Positions 16,025-25,743 are shown, counted from the stretch's first letter. The stretch is DNA of 64,000 nt from an uncultured Christensenella sp. (GCA_910578195.1 CAJTOY010000001.1:310001-374000); one strand, 5' to 3'. The notes: generated by a model not told the origin, from the letters alone. Numbers and translations are program-made.

Positions 16025-17533
16025 TTATTTCAGCATATCGAGATAGAGGGCTTCGTATTCTTTTGCCGAATGGCTCCAACTGAAATCGGTAGTCGCCGCC
16101 CTGTACATAAGTTTTGACCACTCTTCTTTGTTTTTATAATCCGAAACCGCTTGCCTTATAACGTACATCATGTCGTGCGCGTTATAATTCGTAAAGGTAT
16201 ATCCGTTTTCAAGCGGTTTAATGCTGTCGTACAATCCTCCCGTTTCTCTTACGACGGGAATCGTGCCGTAACGGCACGCTATCATTTGCGAAAGCCCGCA
16301 AGGCTCGGATTTGGACGGCATTAAAAATATGTCCGAACCCGAGTAAATCTTTCTTGACAAATCGCCGTTAAACACGATATTCGCGCTGAATTTGTCGGGA
16401 TATCTTCTCGCCAAATCGCTGAAATAGCCCTCGAAATGTGCGTCGCCCGTGCCCAGAATTACAAACTGTATATCGTCTTGCAAAAGTTCTTCTATAACGT
16501 TTGTAACCAAATCCAGCCCCTTATGCGACACGAGGCGGGAAACCATTGCCACAATCGGAGTATCGGGCTTCTGCGGAAGATTTAGCATCTTCTGCAATTC
16601 ACTCTTGCAAACGGCTTTATTGGAAAAATCGTCAGCAGTAAAGTTTGCAAACAAGTGGCTGTCAAGCGCGCAGTTATAGCCCACGTCGTCTATGCCGTTC
16701 AAAATGCCGACAAGCTTGAACTCGTTATTTCTGATAATCCGGTCAAGCCCGTGCGCGAAATAGGGGTTCTTGATTTCCTGCGCGTATCTGGGGCTTACCG
16801 TCGAGAATTTTTCGCAACATTCGATTGCGCCCTTCATAAGGTTAATGGAATTTTTATATTCGACAAGATATCTGTACTCGCCGAAGATATCGAACAAATC
16901 GCACAGCAAATCGAGTGAATACTGTCCCTGATATTCTATGTTATGAATAGTGAAAAGCGCCCTTATAAACTGATACTCTTCTCTGAAACAGTAATTCGTC
17001 TTTAAATAAATCGCCGCGAGCGCCGCCTGCCAGTCATGGCAGTGCATAACGTCGGGATAGAAATTGAGGAACGGCATAATTTCAAGCACGCTTCTCGAAA
17101 AGAACGCGAACCTCTCGCCGTCGTCGAAATATCCGTAGCAGCCGGGGCGTTTGAAGTAAAATTCGTTGTCTATAAAATAGAAAGTAACGCCGTCTTGCTC
17201 GCACGAGAAAATTCCGCAGTACTGGTTACGCCAGGCAAGATGCACATAGAGATTGCCGAGATATGTAAATTTATCCCTCAACTCTTTTTTGATATCCGAA
17301 TAAAGCGGAATAACCACTCTCACGTCGAACTTGCCCGTTGCCGCAAGCGACTTCGAAAGCGAGCCTATAACCTCCGCCAAGCCGCCCGTTGCAATAAAGG
17401 GCGTGGATTCGGAAGCTACAAAAAGTATTTTTTTCTTCTCCTGCGGTTTTGCCGAGGGTTTCTTTACCGTAGTCTTAGGTGCGGTTTTCGCCGTTGTTTT
17501 TGTCGCGGCGTTGGTTGTTTTCCGGTTAGCCAT
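16025..17533 (-). CDS. glgA: Glycogen synthase with basic N-terminal tail
   Basis: 502 residues. A GT5 synthase that adds glucose from ADP-glucose. The GT-B fold motifs are visible: ATGGLAEV (KTGGL equivalent) near residue 55, HCHDWQAAL, the C-lobe MVSRLVSHKGLDL, and PSKSEPCGLSQM. ATG 17533 has a perfect AAGGAGG site 5 nt ahead, so the longer in-frame ORF is rejected. Residues 2-35 form a Lys/Thr/Ala/Pro-rich low-complexity stretch not found in typical GlgA. The KTGGL lysine motif reads IATGGLAE, with Thr and a missing Lys, to be checked. Confidence 0.94.
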   Translation of the reverse strand: MANRKTTNAATKTTAKTAPKTTVKKPSAKPQEKKKILFVASESTPFIATGGLAEVIGSLSKSLAATGKFDVRVVIPLYSDIKKELRDKFTYLGNLYVHLAWRNQYCGIFSCEQDGVTFYFIDNEFYFKRPGCYGYFDDGERFAFFSRSVLEIMPFLNFYPDVMHCHDWQAALAAIYLKTNYCFREEYQFIRALFTIHNIEYQGQYSLDLLCDLFDIFGEYRYLVEYKNSINLMKGAIECCEKFSTVSPRYAQEIKNPYFAHGLDRIIRNNEFKLVGILNGIDDVGYNCALDSHLFANFTADDFSNKAVCKSELQKMLNLPQKPDTPIVAMVSRLVSHKGLDLVTNVIEELLQDDIQFVILGTGDAHFEGYFSDLARRYPDKFSANIVFNGDLSRKIYSGSDIFLMPSKSEPCGLSQMIACRYGTIPVVRETGGLYDSIKPLENGYTFTNYNAHDMMYVIRQAVSDYKNKEEWSKLMYRAATTDFSWSHSAKEYEALYLDMLK

Positions 17534-17549
17534 ATTTCCTCCTTTTCGC

Positions 17550-18656
17550 TTATATAAGCGAGCCTTTATTAATAAAGTAAGGTTGCGTTTCGCAGCCGGC
17601 GAGCACGCGGTTATCGCGGATAACCGAATCCTTGTCGCTGACGACATACGCAAGATTACAGTTCTCGCCTACTATGTTTTCGGACATTAAAATGCAGTTT
17701 TTGACAACCGCGCCTTTTCCGATTTTAACTCCGCGGAAAAGAATACAGTTTTCAACCGTGCCTTCAATCAAACAACCGTCCGAAATGAGCGAATTTTTCA
17801 CCTTCGCCGTGTCGGTATATTTTGCGGGCGAGCTGTCGTTTACCTTGGTATAGACGTCTCTGTCGCCGAAAATTTCTTTTCTAATGTCCTTGTTGAGCAA
17901 GTCGGTATTCGCTTTGAAATACGAAGCCAGCGAATCTATGTTCGCATAGTAGCCTTCGAGCTTATATGCATACATATTGAAAGTTTCAAGTCCGGGGCTT
18001 AAAATATCTTTCCCGAAGCTCGTGTAGCCGTGCTGAATTGCGTTCTGTATGAGCCTTATCAAAAACGACGTGCGCGCGACCATAACGTTTATATAGTTTT
18101 TCTTGACGCCGTGCCCCTGCGGATTGATTTCGAGGCTTGTAATTCTGTCGTCGCCGTCGGTTTCAAAGGTCATATAGTAATGAGATTTTTTAACCTCGTG
18201 CTCGTGATAGACCATTGTAATATCCGCGTTTTTCTTTTCGTGGAATTCGATTACCTTGCTGTAATCGAGCTTGTAAACCGCATCGCTGTCCGCGATTACG
18301 ACGAAATCTTCCTTTGCTTTTTTAAGAAAAGCCGTCGCGCCTTTCAATGCTTCGAGGCGGTTTTTATAGAGAGTTTCCGACTCGTCGCTGTAAGGGGGTA
18401 ATAAAATCAGCCCTCCTTCCTTTCTCGCCAAATCCCAGTCCTTGCCCGAACCGAGGTGGTCCATTAACGACTGATAATTATTTTTTGTAATCATTCCCAC
18501 CGTGGTAATGCCCGAATTAACCATATTCGAAAGCGTGAAATCCACCAGACGGTATCTTCCGCCATACGGTATCGAGCCCACCGACCTTACCTTGATAAGC
18601 TCGGGAATATTTTCTTCATTCAAACTTGAAAAAATTACGCCAACTGTCGAAGCCAT
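17550..18656 (-). CDS. glgD: GlgD, regulatory subunit of ADP-glucose pyrophosphorylase
   Basis: 368 residues. A nucleotidyltransferase-like N-terminal domain with RSVGSIPYGGRYRLVDFTLSN and a C-terminal left-handed beta-helix of hexapeptide repeats. The Rossmann start reads GVIFSSLNEENI, lacking the GGxGxR loop of GlgC, as expected for GlgD, which does not catalyse but raises GlgC activity in Bacillota. AGGGGGAG precedes ATG 18656; 14 nt follow glgC. Confidence 0.93.
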   Translation of the reverse strand: MASTVGVIFSSLNEENIPELIKVRSVGSIPYGGRYRLVDFTLSNMVNSGITTVGMITKNNYQSLMDHLGSGKDWDLARKEGGLILLPPYSDESETLYKNRLEALKGATAFLKKAKEDFVVIADSDAVYKLDYSKVIEFHEKKNADITMVYHEHEVKKSHYYMTFETDGDDRITSLEINPQGHGVKKNYINVMVARTSFLIRLIQNAIQHGYTSFGKDILSPGLETFNMYAYKLEGYYANIDSLASYFKANTDLLNKDIRKEIFGDRDVYTKVNDSSPAKYTDTAKVKNSLISDGCLIEGTVENCILFRGVKIGKGAVVKNCILMSENIVGENCNLAYVVSDKDSVIRDNRVLAGCETQPYFINKGSLI

Positions 18657-18670
18657 TTCTTTTCTCCCCC

Positions 18671-19873
18671 TTATACGCTTTTATCCAGAATTTCGCCCGC
18701 GGGAACTTTGCCGTTCTTCTTGACGGAAACCCCTCTGCCGAGCACCGCGATGCCGCCCGTAAGACTGCTCGTCTTTAACGCTTCTTCGCGCGGCGCGCCT
18801 ATAACCGCATTTTCGCCGATGGTGACTTCCTCGTCTATTATCGCGTAATTGAGCTTCGCGCCCATCTTAACAACGATATTGCCCATTAAAACGCAATCGT
18901 TGACCTCTGCGCCCTCTTCGATTATGCAGTCCGTTCCTATTACGGAATTGACGACCTTGCCCTCGATTTCTCCGCCGGTAGCAACAATCGAATTGATTAT
19001 TTCACCCTCGATATACGCGGGCGGCGCAAGCGGGCTTCTCGAATGGATAACTCTGTCCTGGTCTCTGAGCTCGAAATTGGGTACGACGCCCAAAAGGTCC
19101 ATATTCGCTTCCCACAGCGAAGTTATCGTTCCGACGTCCTTCCAATATCCATCGAAGCGGTATGTAAACATTCTCTCGCCCGCATTCAGCATTGCGGGAA
19201 GCACGTTTTTGCCGAAGTCGTTTTCCGATTTGGGGTCGGCTTCGTCGAGTTCGAGATATTTGAAAAGCTTTGCCGCGGTGAAGATGTAAATACCCATAGA
19301 GGCGAGATTACTCTTCGGTTTTGCGGGCTTTTCCTCGAATTCATAGACCGTGCCGTCGGGATTAGTATTTAAAATACCGAATCTTGACGCCTCTTTCATA
19401 GGAACTTCCATGCACGCAATGGTGCAATCTGCGTTCGCTTCCTTGTGCGCCGTTAGCATTTTATCGTAATCCATTTTATAAATGTGGTCGCCCGAAAGTA
19501 TGATAACGTACTCGGGGTCGTACATCTTCATAAATCTTATATTCTGATAAATTGCGTTCGCGGTACCCTTATACCAAGATGTATCCGTTTTCGCCTCGTA
19601 CGGCGAAAGTATATGAACGCCGCCGAAGGTTCTGTCCAAATCCCACGGCTGACCGTTACCTATATACTCGTTCAGCACCAAAGGCTGATATTGCGTCAGA
19701 ACTCCGACCGTATCGATTCCCGAATTGATGCAGTTTGACAACGGGAAGTCGATAATTCTGTACTTTGCGCCGAACGATACGGCGGGCTTTGCGATATTGC
19801 TCGTCAAAGCGTAAAGTCTGCTGCCTTGTCCGCCCGCAAGCAACATTGCGACGCACTCTTTTTTTCTTAGCAT
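18671..19873 (-). CDS. glgC: Glucose-1-phosphate adenylyltransferase
   Basis: 400 residues. It makes ADP-glucose from ATP and glucose-1-phosphate. The nucleotide loop LAGGQGSRLYALT, the YRIIDFPLSNCINSGI segment, ILSGDHIYKMDYDKM (metal Asp) and FEEKP are all present, and the C-terminal beta-helix is complete. It is the catalytic partner of GlgD next door. GGGGGAT lies upstream of the ATG at 19873. Confidence 0.96.
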   Translation of the reverse strand: MLRKKECVAMLLAGGQGSRLYALTSNIAKPAVSFGAKYRIIDFPLSNCINSGIDTVGVLTQYQPLVLNEYIGNGQPWDLDRTFGGVHILSPYEAKTDTSWYKGTANAIYQNIRFMKMYDPEYVIILSGDHIYKMDYDKMLTAHKEANADCTIACMEVPMKEASRFGILNTNPDGTVYEFEEKPAKPKSNLASMGIYIFTAAKLFKYLELDEADPKSENDFGKNVLPAMLNAGERMFTYRFDGYWKDVGTITSLWEANMDLLGVVPNFELRDQDRVIHSRSPLAPPAYIEGEIINSIVATGGEIEGKVVNSVIGTDCIIEEGAEVNDCVLMGNIVVKMGAKLNYAIIDEEVTIGENAVIGAPREEALKTSSLTGGIAVLGRGVSVKKNGKVPAGEILDKSV

Positions 19874-19892
19874 TGCTAAAATCCCCCAAAAA

Positions 19893-21728
19893 TTAATTTG
19901 ATTTTTTTAAATATATACAAGTAAGTTTAGGAATATCAACGTAAATCGAGTTAGCTTTTCCCTGACTTGACTTATTTTCCGTCTTATATATTCTCTTTCC
20001 GCAACTGCCGTTGCCGCCGAAAGCCTTGCTGTCGGTATTCAATACCACGCTGTAGCGCCCTTCGTCGACCCCTATTCCGTAACCGTGTAAATCCACGCCC
20101 GAAAAATTGATAACCGCCGTTATGCACTCGCCGTCGAGCGAATACCTATTGAACGCCAGAAGATTGCTCGCCCTGTCGTCGACAACCAGCCATTCGAAAC
20201 CCGACCAGCCGTCCTCTATCTCGTAAAGGGGTTTATTCGCCGCGTAGAACAAATTCAAGGTCTTGACGAACGCGCTCATTTTACGGTGCTTTTCGAATTT
20301 TTTTAAGAAAAATTCAATACCCGCGGTATAATCCCATTCCTTGAACTGTGCGACCTCGTAGCCCATAAAATTCAGTTTTTTTCCGGGGTGCGCATACATA
20401 AAGCCGAGCAGCGCCCTCTCGCCGGCGAATTTATCGTCGTATTCGCCGAACATTTTATTTACAATCGAGCCCTTGACATGCACGACCTCGTCGTGCGAAA
20501 GAGGCAATATAAACTTCTCTGAAAACGCGTAAACGAGCGAAAACGTAATTTTATTGTGGTGATAATTTCTGAAATACGGGTCTTGTCTGCAATAGAATAA
20601 TACGTCGTTCATCCAACCCATATTCCATTTATAGTCGAAACCCAGCCCGCCGTCCTCAACCTTAGTCGTAAGCTTGGGAAAGGTCGTCGACTCCTCCGCA
20701 ACTATTATCGATGACGGAAAAAGCTGTTTTATTCTCGAATTGAACTTTTTTATAAATTCGATTGCTTCGAGGTTTCTGTTGTCGCCGTAAATGTTGGGCG
20801 TGAAATCCCCTTGCGCCCTATCATAGTCGAGATACAACATCGAAGCGACCGCGTCGACGCGCAAACCATCCACGCCGTAGACGTCCAAAAAGAACACTGC
20901 GGACGACAAAAGGAAGCTGTCTACCTCTCCTCTGCCGAAATCGAATTTTCGCGTACCCCAGCCGCGGTGCTCCATTCTGTCCCAAAGCGGACACTCGTAG
21001 AGGGGCTGTCCGTCGAATTCATACAACCCCCAGCCATCCTTGGGGAAATGCGCGGGCACCCAGTCGAGAATTACCTTTATTCCGCTGTCATGAAATGCGG
21101 CGACCAGCGCCTTAAATCTGTCGGGAGCGCCGAGCCTTGCCGTAACCGCAAAGTATCCCGTTACCTGATACCCCCACGACCCGTCGTAAGGAAATTCGGT
21201 CACGGGCATAAACTCTACATGCGTGTACCCCATTCTCTTGACATAGGGAACGAGCGTCTTTATAAGCTCGTCATAGGTATAATAGGAATTGTCCTTGTGC
21301 CTTTTCCAGGACAAAAGGTTGACCTCGTAAATGTTAATAGGCTGTTCGCCTCGGGCAGGTTCTTCACGTCGGCATTCGCCCGCGGGCAGCTCGCATATTT
21401 TAGACATAAACGAGCCCGGTATATCCGAATAAAAAGCATACGGGTCGGCTTTGTACAGTTTTCTGCCGTCGTAGGTCTCAATGCAAAATCCGTAGGTGTC
21501 TCCCGCCTTCGCTTCTTTTATAACCTCGAAGCTTTCGCCGTCGGAAAGCCGACGCATAACAATTCCGTCATTATCGTCGAAGGAACGAACAAGTCTTACG
21601 CTTTCAGCATGCGGAGCCCACACGCGGAATACATATTCGGACTCGGAAATTTTGTGGCAACCGAAAAACTTATAAGCAAAACAATCGGTTCCGTTGTGGA
21701 AGCCGTCAAGCGAATAACTTTCAGTCAT
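19893..21728 (-). CDS. glgB: 1,4-alpha-glucan branching enzyme
   Basis: 611 residues. An N-terminal CBM48 (about 25-110) precedes a GH13 barrel with YTHVEFMPVTEFPYDGSWGYQ, DWVPAHF, GLRVDAVASMLYLDY (nucleophile Asp), AEEST (acid Glu) and LPLSHDEVVH (stabilising Asp). It creates alpha-1,6 branches. First gene of the operon; ATG 21728 follows GGTGGTGA and a good promoter. Confidence 0.95.
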   Translation of the reverse strand: MTESYSLDGFHNGTDCFAYKFFGCHKISESEYVFRVWAPHAESVRLVRSFDDNDGIVMRRLSDGESFEVIKEAKAGDTYGFCIETYDGRKLYKADPYAFYSDIPGSFMSKICELPAGECRREEPARGEQPINIYEVNLLSWKRHKDNSYYTYDELIKTLVPYVKRMGYTHVEFMPVTEFPYDGSWGYQVTGYFAVTARLGAPDRFKALVAAFHDSGIKVILDWVPAHFPKDGWGLYEFDGQPLYECPLWDRMEHRGWGTRKFDFGRGEVDSFLLSSAVFFLDVYGVDGLRVDAVASMLYLDYDRAQGDFTPNIYGDNRNLEAIEFIKKFNSRIKQLFPSSIIVAEESTTFPKLTTKVEDGGLGFDYKWNMGWMNDVLFYCRQDPYFRNYHHNKITFSLVYAFSEKFILPLSHDEVVHVKGSIVNKMFGEYDDKFAGERALLGFMYAHPGKKLNFMGYEVAQFKEWDYTAGIEFFLKKFEKHRKMSAFVKTLNLFYAANKPLYEIEDGWSGFEWLVVDDRASNLLAFNRYSLDGECITAVINFSGVDLHGYGIGVDEGRYSVVLNTDSKAFGGNGSCGKRIYKTENKSSQGKANSIYVDIPKLTCIYLKKSN

Positions 21729-21752
21729 ACTTCACCACCATATCCATACATT

Positions 21753-21781
21753 ATTTTATCACACTATAATGCGTTTTTCAA
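21753..21781 (-). promoter_or_regulatory. Promoter of the glycogen operon
   Basis: TTGAAA (21781-21776), a 17-bp spacer ending in TGA, TAAAAT (21758-21753). Leader of about 18-20 nt with a ribosome site. Confidence 0.75.
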
Positions 21782-21848
21782 GACCGAAACCAAAAAAAAT
21801 GGAAAAATTTTATAAATTAATGACCTTATAAAAAAGCACGGAAAAAGC

Positions 21849-23063
21849 TTATACAACAAGGACTTCTTCGTCATTCAATATTCTTATATTACCGCTAATC
21901 CCCAACTCTTTCAGCATTTCGGGATTTTCGGTATGAATCGGAATAACGGTTTTTGCTTCCGTCACTTCGCAAACTTTTTTTATTTCATCAGAGCCCGCAT
22001 GTCCGCTCGTATGTAAATTTACTAATCGGCAACCACCCCTCACTGCGCAATTTATAAAATTGCTTTTGTATTCGTCAAATGCGGGGTGCGTTTTGTCCAA
22101 ATATCCGCTCCACATTGAATAAATCAATAGACTGTCGGGAAAAGCTTCGATAGCTGTTTGGGTTGCATAATTCGTTCTGCCCAAAAAAAGAAAGCCTTTT
22201 TCGTTCATAAGCGTATGCAGATTTTTTGCATACGAATATATCTTTCGTCGATTGAAATTATAAAACTGCGACAATGTGTTTTGTGTAACAATTTTAAGTA
22301 TTTCCGATTGAAAATCTCTTTCGCAAACTATGAACGGCTTGCAGGTTTTCAGCGCCGCATTATAAAACTCAGCTATCGTATCTATATTTGTAGAACTGCA
22401 AATTGCGAAAACATATTTGTTTTCACGCAGAAGTTCTTCGGCTTTAAGCCCTAGTTCGTGTTCGGAAAAAATCTGCTCGTTCATGCGTGAAAGCATAGTG
22501 CCTTCCGTAATCAGAACATCTATGTTTTTGCAATATTTTTCAAACACTGCAAGCATTTTACTACCACGGGCTCCGTGCATGCGAAAATCGCCGGTATGTA
22601 AAATTCGTTTGCCGTCAGCTTCAATCAGTAGCATATATGCATCATATGCCGAGTGGTCTATCGTGTAAGGCGTTACTTTAATGTCGCCGAAATGAAGCGG
22701 TTTACCGATAACATATTCGTTGAAGTCCTGCACCTTTTGCGGATTACCTTTATTGAACTTTGCTTTCAAGGTGTTTTGTATTACACCGTAAATTTGTTTG
22801 GCAACCTTACCCATATAAATCGGAATATGCGGTAATACCTTTTCAAACATTCCGACGTGGTCGCCGTGGTAGTGGGTAATAAGCACCGCATTGCAATCGG
22901 GTGTTCCGTGGGTTACGCCGTCTATTTCAAACGGTTTTTGTTCGGCGTGAATATATGAAGGCAATTCCTCGCCCATATCGATTATAATTCTTGCGGTTGC
23001 CGTTTTTATTTCGGTAACACAGCCCCCTATTTGATGTGTGCCGCGATATATTTTTATTTGCAT
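21849..23063 (-). CDS. Beta-CASP/RNase J-like metallo-beta-lactamase nuclease
   Basis: 404 residues. The zinc motif H64-x-H66-x-D68-H69, the later HS and TGDFRMHG motifs, and the beta-CASP-type LHTSGHAG and IPIHTEN motifs near the C-terminus indicate an RNA (or DNA) 5' exonuclease/endonuclease. Canonical RNase J has about 555 residues; the C-terminal domain used for dimerisation is missing. The start overlaps the previous ORF by 10 nt, so the two are co-translated. Role is not known; it is not the usual housekeeping rnj in sequence or context, and the pair may be an accessory or defence module. Confidence 0.85.
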   Translation of the reverse strand: MQIKIYRGTHQIGGCVTEIKTATARIIIDMGEELPSYIHAEQKPFEIDGVTHGTPDCNAVLITHYHGDHVGMFEKVLPHIPIYMGKVAKQIYGVIQNTLKAKFNKGNPQKVQDFNEYVIGKPLHFGDIKVTPYTIDHSAYDAYMLLIEADGKRILHTGDFRMHGARGSKMLAVFEKYCKNIDVLITEGTMLSRMNEQIFSEHELGLKAEELLRENKYVFAICSSTNIDTIAEFYNAALKTCKPFIVCERDFQSEILKIVTQNTLSQFYNFNRRKIYSYAKNLHTLMNEKGFLFLGRTNYATQTAIEAFPDSLLIYSMWSGYLDKTHPAFDEYKSNFINCAVRGGCRLVNLHTSGHAGSDEIKKVCEVTEAKTVIPIHTENPEMLKELGISGNIRILNDEEVLVV

Positions 23064-23872
23064 AAGCTATTCCAAATTTCGTCGGTTGACGGAGCTTCGT
23101 TTTGCCGTATGAAAGCTACGTTATCAGCACTGAGCGCGGAAGTTATAGTTTCTATACTGTAAGAATTGTTTTCAGTCTTGTCTGGCGGCGTTTCGTAAAC
23201 AAGCAATTTCGCACGCCGTACAAGTTTTTGAGGTATCGGGTATTGTGTTCCGAATAGGCGGTTAATAATCTCAACGTGATTTGCATATTCGCGAATTATA
23301 GTCCGGTGTTGTTCGGCAATAGCCGCCGAATATGTATTAACCTGATTGATTACTTCTGGCGTGCCGCCGCGCTTGACATTTACGCGCCTATCGGAAAACA
23401 CCTTGCCTTCAACAAACATAAGCGTGCTTGACGGCACGTTATACAGCACTAAGTCGCACTTTTTCCCTCCTCCGATATTGCCGTTCAAATTAACTTCGAT
23501 ATCGAGAACGACTGTATCGAAAGTTTGTGTTTTATCAAACGTGCAGCTATACAACGAATTTAGCAATCGACGTTCTTTGACATTGCCTGCTACATTTGTA
23601 AACTTTTCCTCAACTTGTTTTTTTGCGACTTCATAAGGTGATAAATCGTTTTCACAACCGTATTTTTCAAAGGCTTTATCTCTCGTAAATTTACGGTTTG
23701 AAAATTTATACAAACACCCGCCTTCGTAATAGAAGTAAATTTGATTTTTCCTGACAGCAGGAAAAACCGCTCCCGATAAAACATCTTTTTTCAGAAGATT
23801 GAAAAGTTCTGTATTTTTATTGCTTAGCAGCGCCGACGTTTGTTTTTCGTCAAAACTTCGAATAAAGCTCAT
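23054..23872 (-). CDS. Unknown protein with PD-(D/E)XK-like nuclease motif
   Basis: 272 residues, no signal or membrane segment. In the centre are D124-I-E126, then D140 and E155-G-K157 in strands separated by 14 residues, the layout of PD-(D/E)XK nucleases. I cannot tie it to a named family, so the nuclease assignment is a motif-level inference. It has its own promoter and a GGAG site before ATG 23872, and overlaps the beta-CASP gene that follows. It sits between two housekeeping operons (glg and htpG). Confidence 0.65.
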   Translation of the reverse strand: MSFIRSFDEKQTSALLSNKNTELFNLLKKDVLSGAVFPAVRKNQIYFYYEGGCLYKFSNRKFTRDKAFEKYGCENDLSPYEVAKKQVEEKFTNVAGNVKERRLLNSLYSCTFDKTQTFDTVVLDIEVNLNGNIGGGKKCDLVLYNVPSSTLMFVEGKVFSDRRVNVKRGGTPEVINQVNTYSAAIAEQHRTIIREYANHVEIINRLFGTQYPIPQKLVRRAKLLVYETPPDKTENNSYSIETITSALSADNVAFIRQNEAPSTDEIWNSLCK

Positions 23873-23890
23873 AATAACTCCGTTTGCTTA

Positions 23891-23919
23891 ATTATAGCAT
23901 GGCAAGCGAATTAAGACAA
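23891..23919 (-). promoter_or_regulatory. Promoter of the nuclease module
   Basis: TTGTCT (23919-23914), 17-bp spacer ending in TGC, TATAAT (23896-23891), then a GGAG ribosome site. Confidence 0.75.
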
Positions 23920-23922
23920 GAG

Positions 23923-23951
23923 AAACGGCGCGGCTTCACGCCGCGCCGTTT
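23923..23951 (-). terminator. Terminator of htpG
   Basis: A perfect 12-bp GC-rich stem (AAACGGCGCGGC / GCCGCGCCGTTT) with a 5-nt loop. The T tract on the minus strand is weak (TTTCTCTTG). Confidence 0.7.
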
Positions 23952-23955
23952 TATC

Positions 23956-25743
23956 TTATTTAATGAAGTTTTCAAGCAACTCGAGGTTGGAACTGACGAA
24001 TTTATCCAGCTCGTCCGCTTCGAGCTTTTTAAACGAAAGAAGCGCAAGCGAATAGACGTAATTCGCGACGAATTTCTGCTTCTCTTCGTCGAGTTCTTTA
24101 ATTTTCCCGATAACGGGGCTTGCCGTGTTCACAATCATGGTCTGCGCCAAATCGCCACTACTCATACCGTACATTTGCCCCATCTCGGTATAACGGCGCA
24201 TATATTCGTCCGTTATGATTATCGCGGGAACGTTGCTTTTCAGCTTTTCGAATTTGACGGTAAGATTATCCTTCCCGATTGCGTTTTTGAATATCTCCGA
24301 AAGCACGGTATCCTCCGCGCCTTCGCCGTCCTTCAACGCCCCGTCCACGCCTGAGTCTATTCTAGTGAATTTCAGTTTATCGGGGGTCTTGTATTCTATG
24401 AAGCTGAGAAAATGCGGGTCGATAAACGTATCGCACATTATGGCTTTAAGTCCTGCGTCCTTGAACATTTTGATATATTGCGCTTGCTGTAACTCGTCCG
24501 AAGCGTAATAAACCGTTTTCGGCTCCTTGATTTCCTCTTCGCCCAAAAGCTCCTTGAAGTTTACGAATTTACCGTCAAGGTCCTTGTAAATGATTATATC
24601 TTCGACCTTTTTATAGAATTCCTCGTCCTTGATGCAGCCGAATTTAATGAAATTCGAGGTATCTTCCCAGCACGCTTCGTACTTCTCTCTGTCGTTTTTA
24701 AACAGCGCGGTGAGCTTGTCCGCGACCTTTTTCGTTATGTGCTTGCTTATCTTCTGCACTTCTCTGTCGTTTTGTAAAAAGCTTCTCGAAACGTTCAGAG
24801 GAATATCGGGGCAGTCGATAACGCCGTTCAACAGCATCAAAAATTCGGGAATGACTTCCTTAATATTGTCGGCGATAAATACCTGATTGCAATACAGCTT
24901 GACTTTGCCGCGTTCCAGCTCGACCTTGTTCCTAACCTTGGGGAAATACAGTATGCCTTTCAAATTGAAAGGATAGTCCATATTGAGGTGAACCCAGAAA
25001 ATAGGCTCGTTAAAGTCCATAAAGGTATCGCGGTAGAACTTTTTATAGTCCTCGTCCGTGCAATCCTTTGGATTTTTCGCATAAAGCGGCAAAACCGAAT
25101 TCAAAGGCTCGTCCTTGCCGTCGCCCTTATAGGAAACGTAGACGTTATAGGGCATAAACGAGCAGTATTTTTTAACGAGATTTTTAATATTGTTTTCGTC
25201 GAGGAATTCCTTTTCTTCGGCGGAAATATGCATTACAATTTTAGTACCGCGTTCTTTTTTGTCGCAGTCCTCTATACTGTATGTCGCGTTACCGTCCGAC
25301 TCCCAGTGCACCGCGGGCTCGTCCTTATATGATTTTGTGAAAATTTCGACTTTCTCGGAAACCATATACGCCGAATAGAAACCCAAACCGAAATGTCCGA
25401 TTATTCCGTCGCCGCCCGCCTTTTCGTACTTGGCAAGGAAGTCAGACGCGCCAGAAAACGCAATCTGCGTTATGTAGTTTTCAACCTCTTCGGCGGTCAT
25501 GCCTATGCCGTTGTCCTCGACGGTCAGGGTCTTTGCCTTCTTGTCCGCCGAAATTTTAACGCAGTATTCGTTGCCGTCCTCCTGCGTTTCGCCCATTGCG
25601 GCAAGTTTTTTGAATTTGGTTATTGCGTCTATGCCGTTGGCGACTATTTCGCGGAGGAAAATGTCCTTGTCGGAATAAAGCCATTTTTTAATAATCGGCA
25701 TCATATTTTCGCTTGATATTTTAATGTTGCCTTCTCTTTTCAT
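23956..25743 (-). CDS. htpG: HtpG (bacterial Hsp90) chaperone
   Basis: 595 residues. The GHKL ATPase N-domain shows FLREIVANGIDA (Asn for Mg-ATP), DNGIGM and GHFGLGFYSAYM; the middle domain has NVSRSFLQND with the catalytic Arg. It assists folding of client proteins using ATP. A GAGGTGA site precedes ATG 25743. It is monocistronic with its own terminator. Confidence 0.95.
   Translation of the reverse strand: MKREGNIKISSENMMPIIKKWLYSDKDIFLREIVANGIDAITKFKKLAAMGETQEDGNEYCVKISADKKAKTLTVEDNGIGMTAEEVENYITQIAFSGASDFLAKYEKAGGDGIIGHFGLGFYSAYMVSEKVEIFTKSYKDEPAVHWESDGNATYSIEDCDKKERGTKIVMHISAEEKEFLDENNIKNLVKKYCSFMPYNVYVSYKGDGKDEPLNSVLPLYAKNPKDCTDEDYKKFYRDTFMDFNEPIFWVHLNMDYPFNLKGILYFPKVRNKVELERGKVKLYCNQVFIADNIKEVIPEFLMLLNGVIDCPDIPLNVSRSFLQNDREVQKISKHITKKVADKLTALFKNDREKYEACWEDTSNFIKFGCIKDEEFYKKVEDIIIYKDLDGKFVNFKELLGEEEIKEPKTVYYASDELQQAQYIKMFKDAGLKAIMCDTFIDPHFLSFIEYKTPDKLKFTRIDSGVDGALKDGEGAEDTVLSEIFKNAIGKDNLTVKFEKLKSNVPAIIITDEYMRRYTEMGQMYGMSSGDLAQTMIVNTASPVIGKIKELDEEKQKFVANYVYSLALLSFKKLEADELDKFVSSNLELLENFIK

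Noticed and set aside
17534..17653. Longer N-terminus for GlgA (start 17653)
   Set aside because: It would overlap glgD by over 100 nt and lacks a ribosome site, whereas ATG 17533 has AAGGAGG.
20811..21815. 334-codon plus-strand ORF antisense to glgB
   Set aside because: It lies fully opposite glgB, has no ribosome site or recognisable domain, and its composition is that of a shadow frame. The same holds for long plus-strand ORFs at 25825-26823 (opposite ispH-rpsA) and 60278-61228 (opposite carB).
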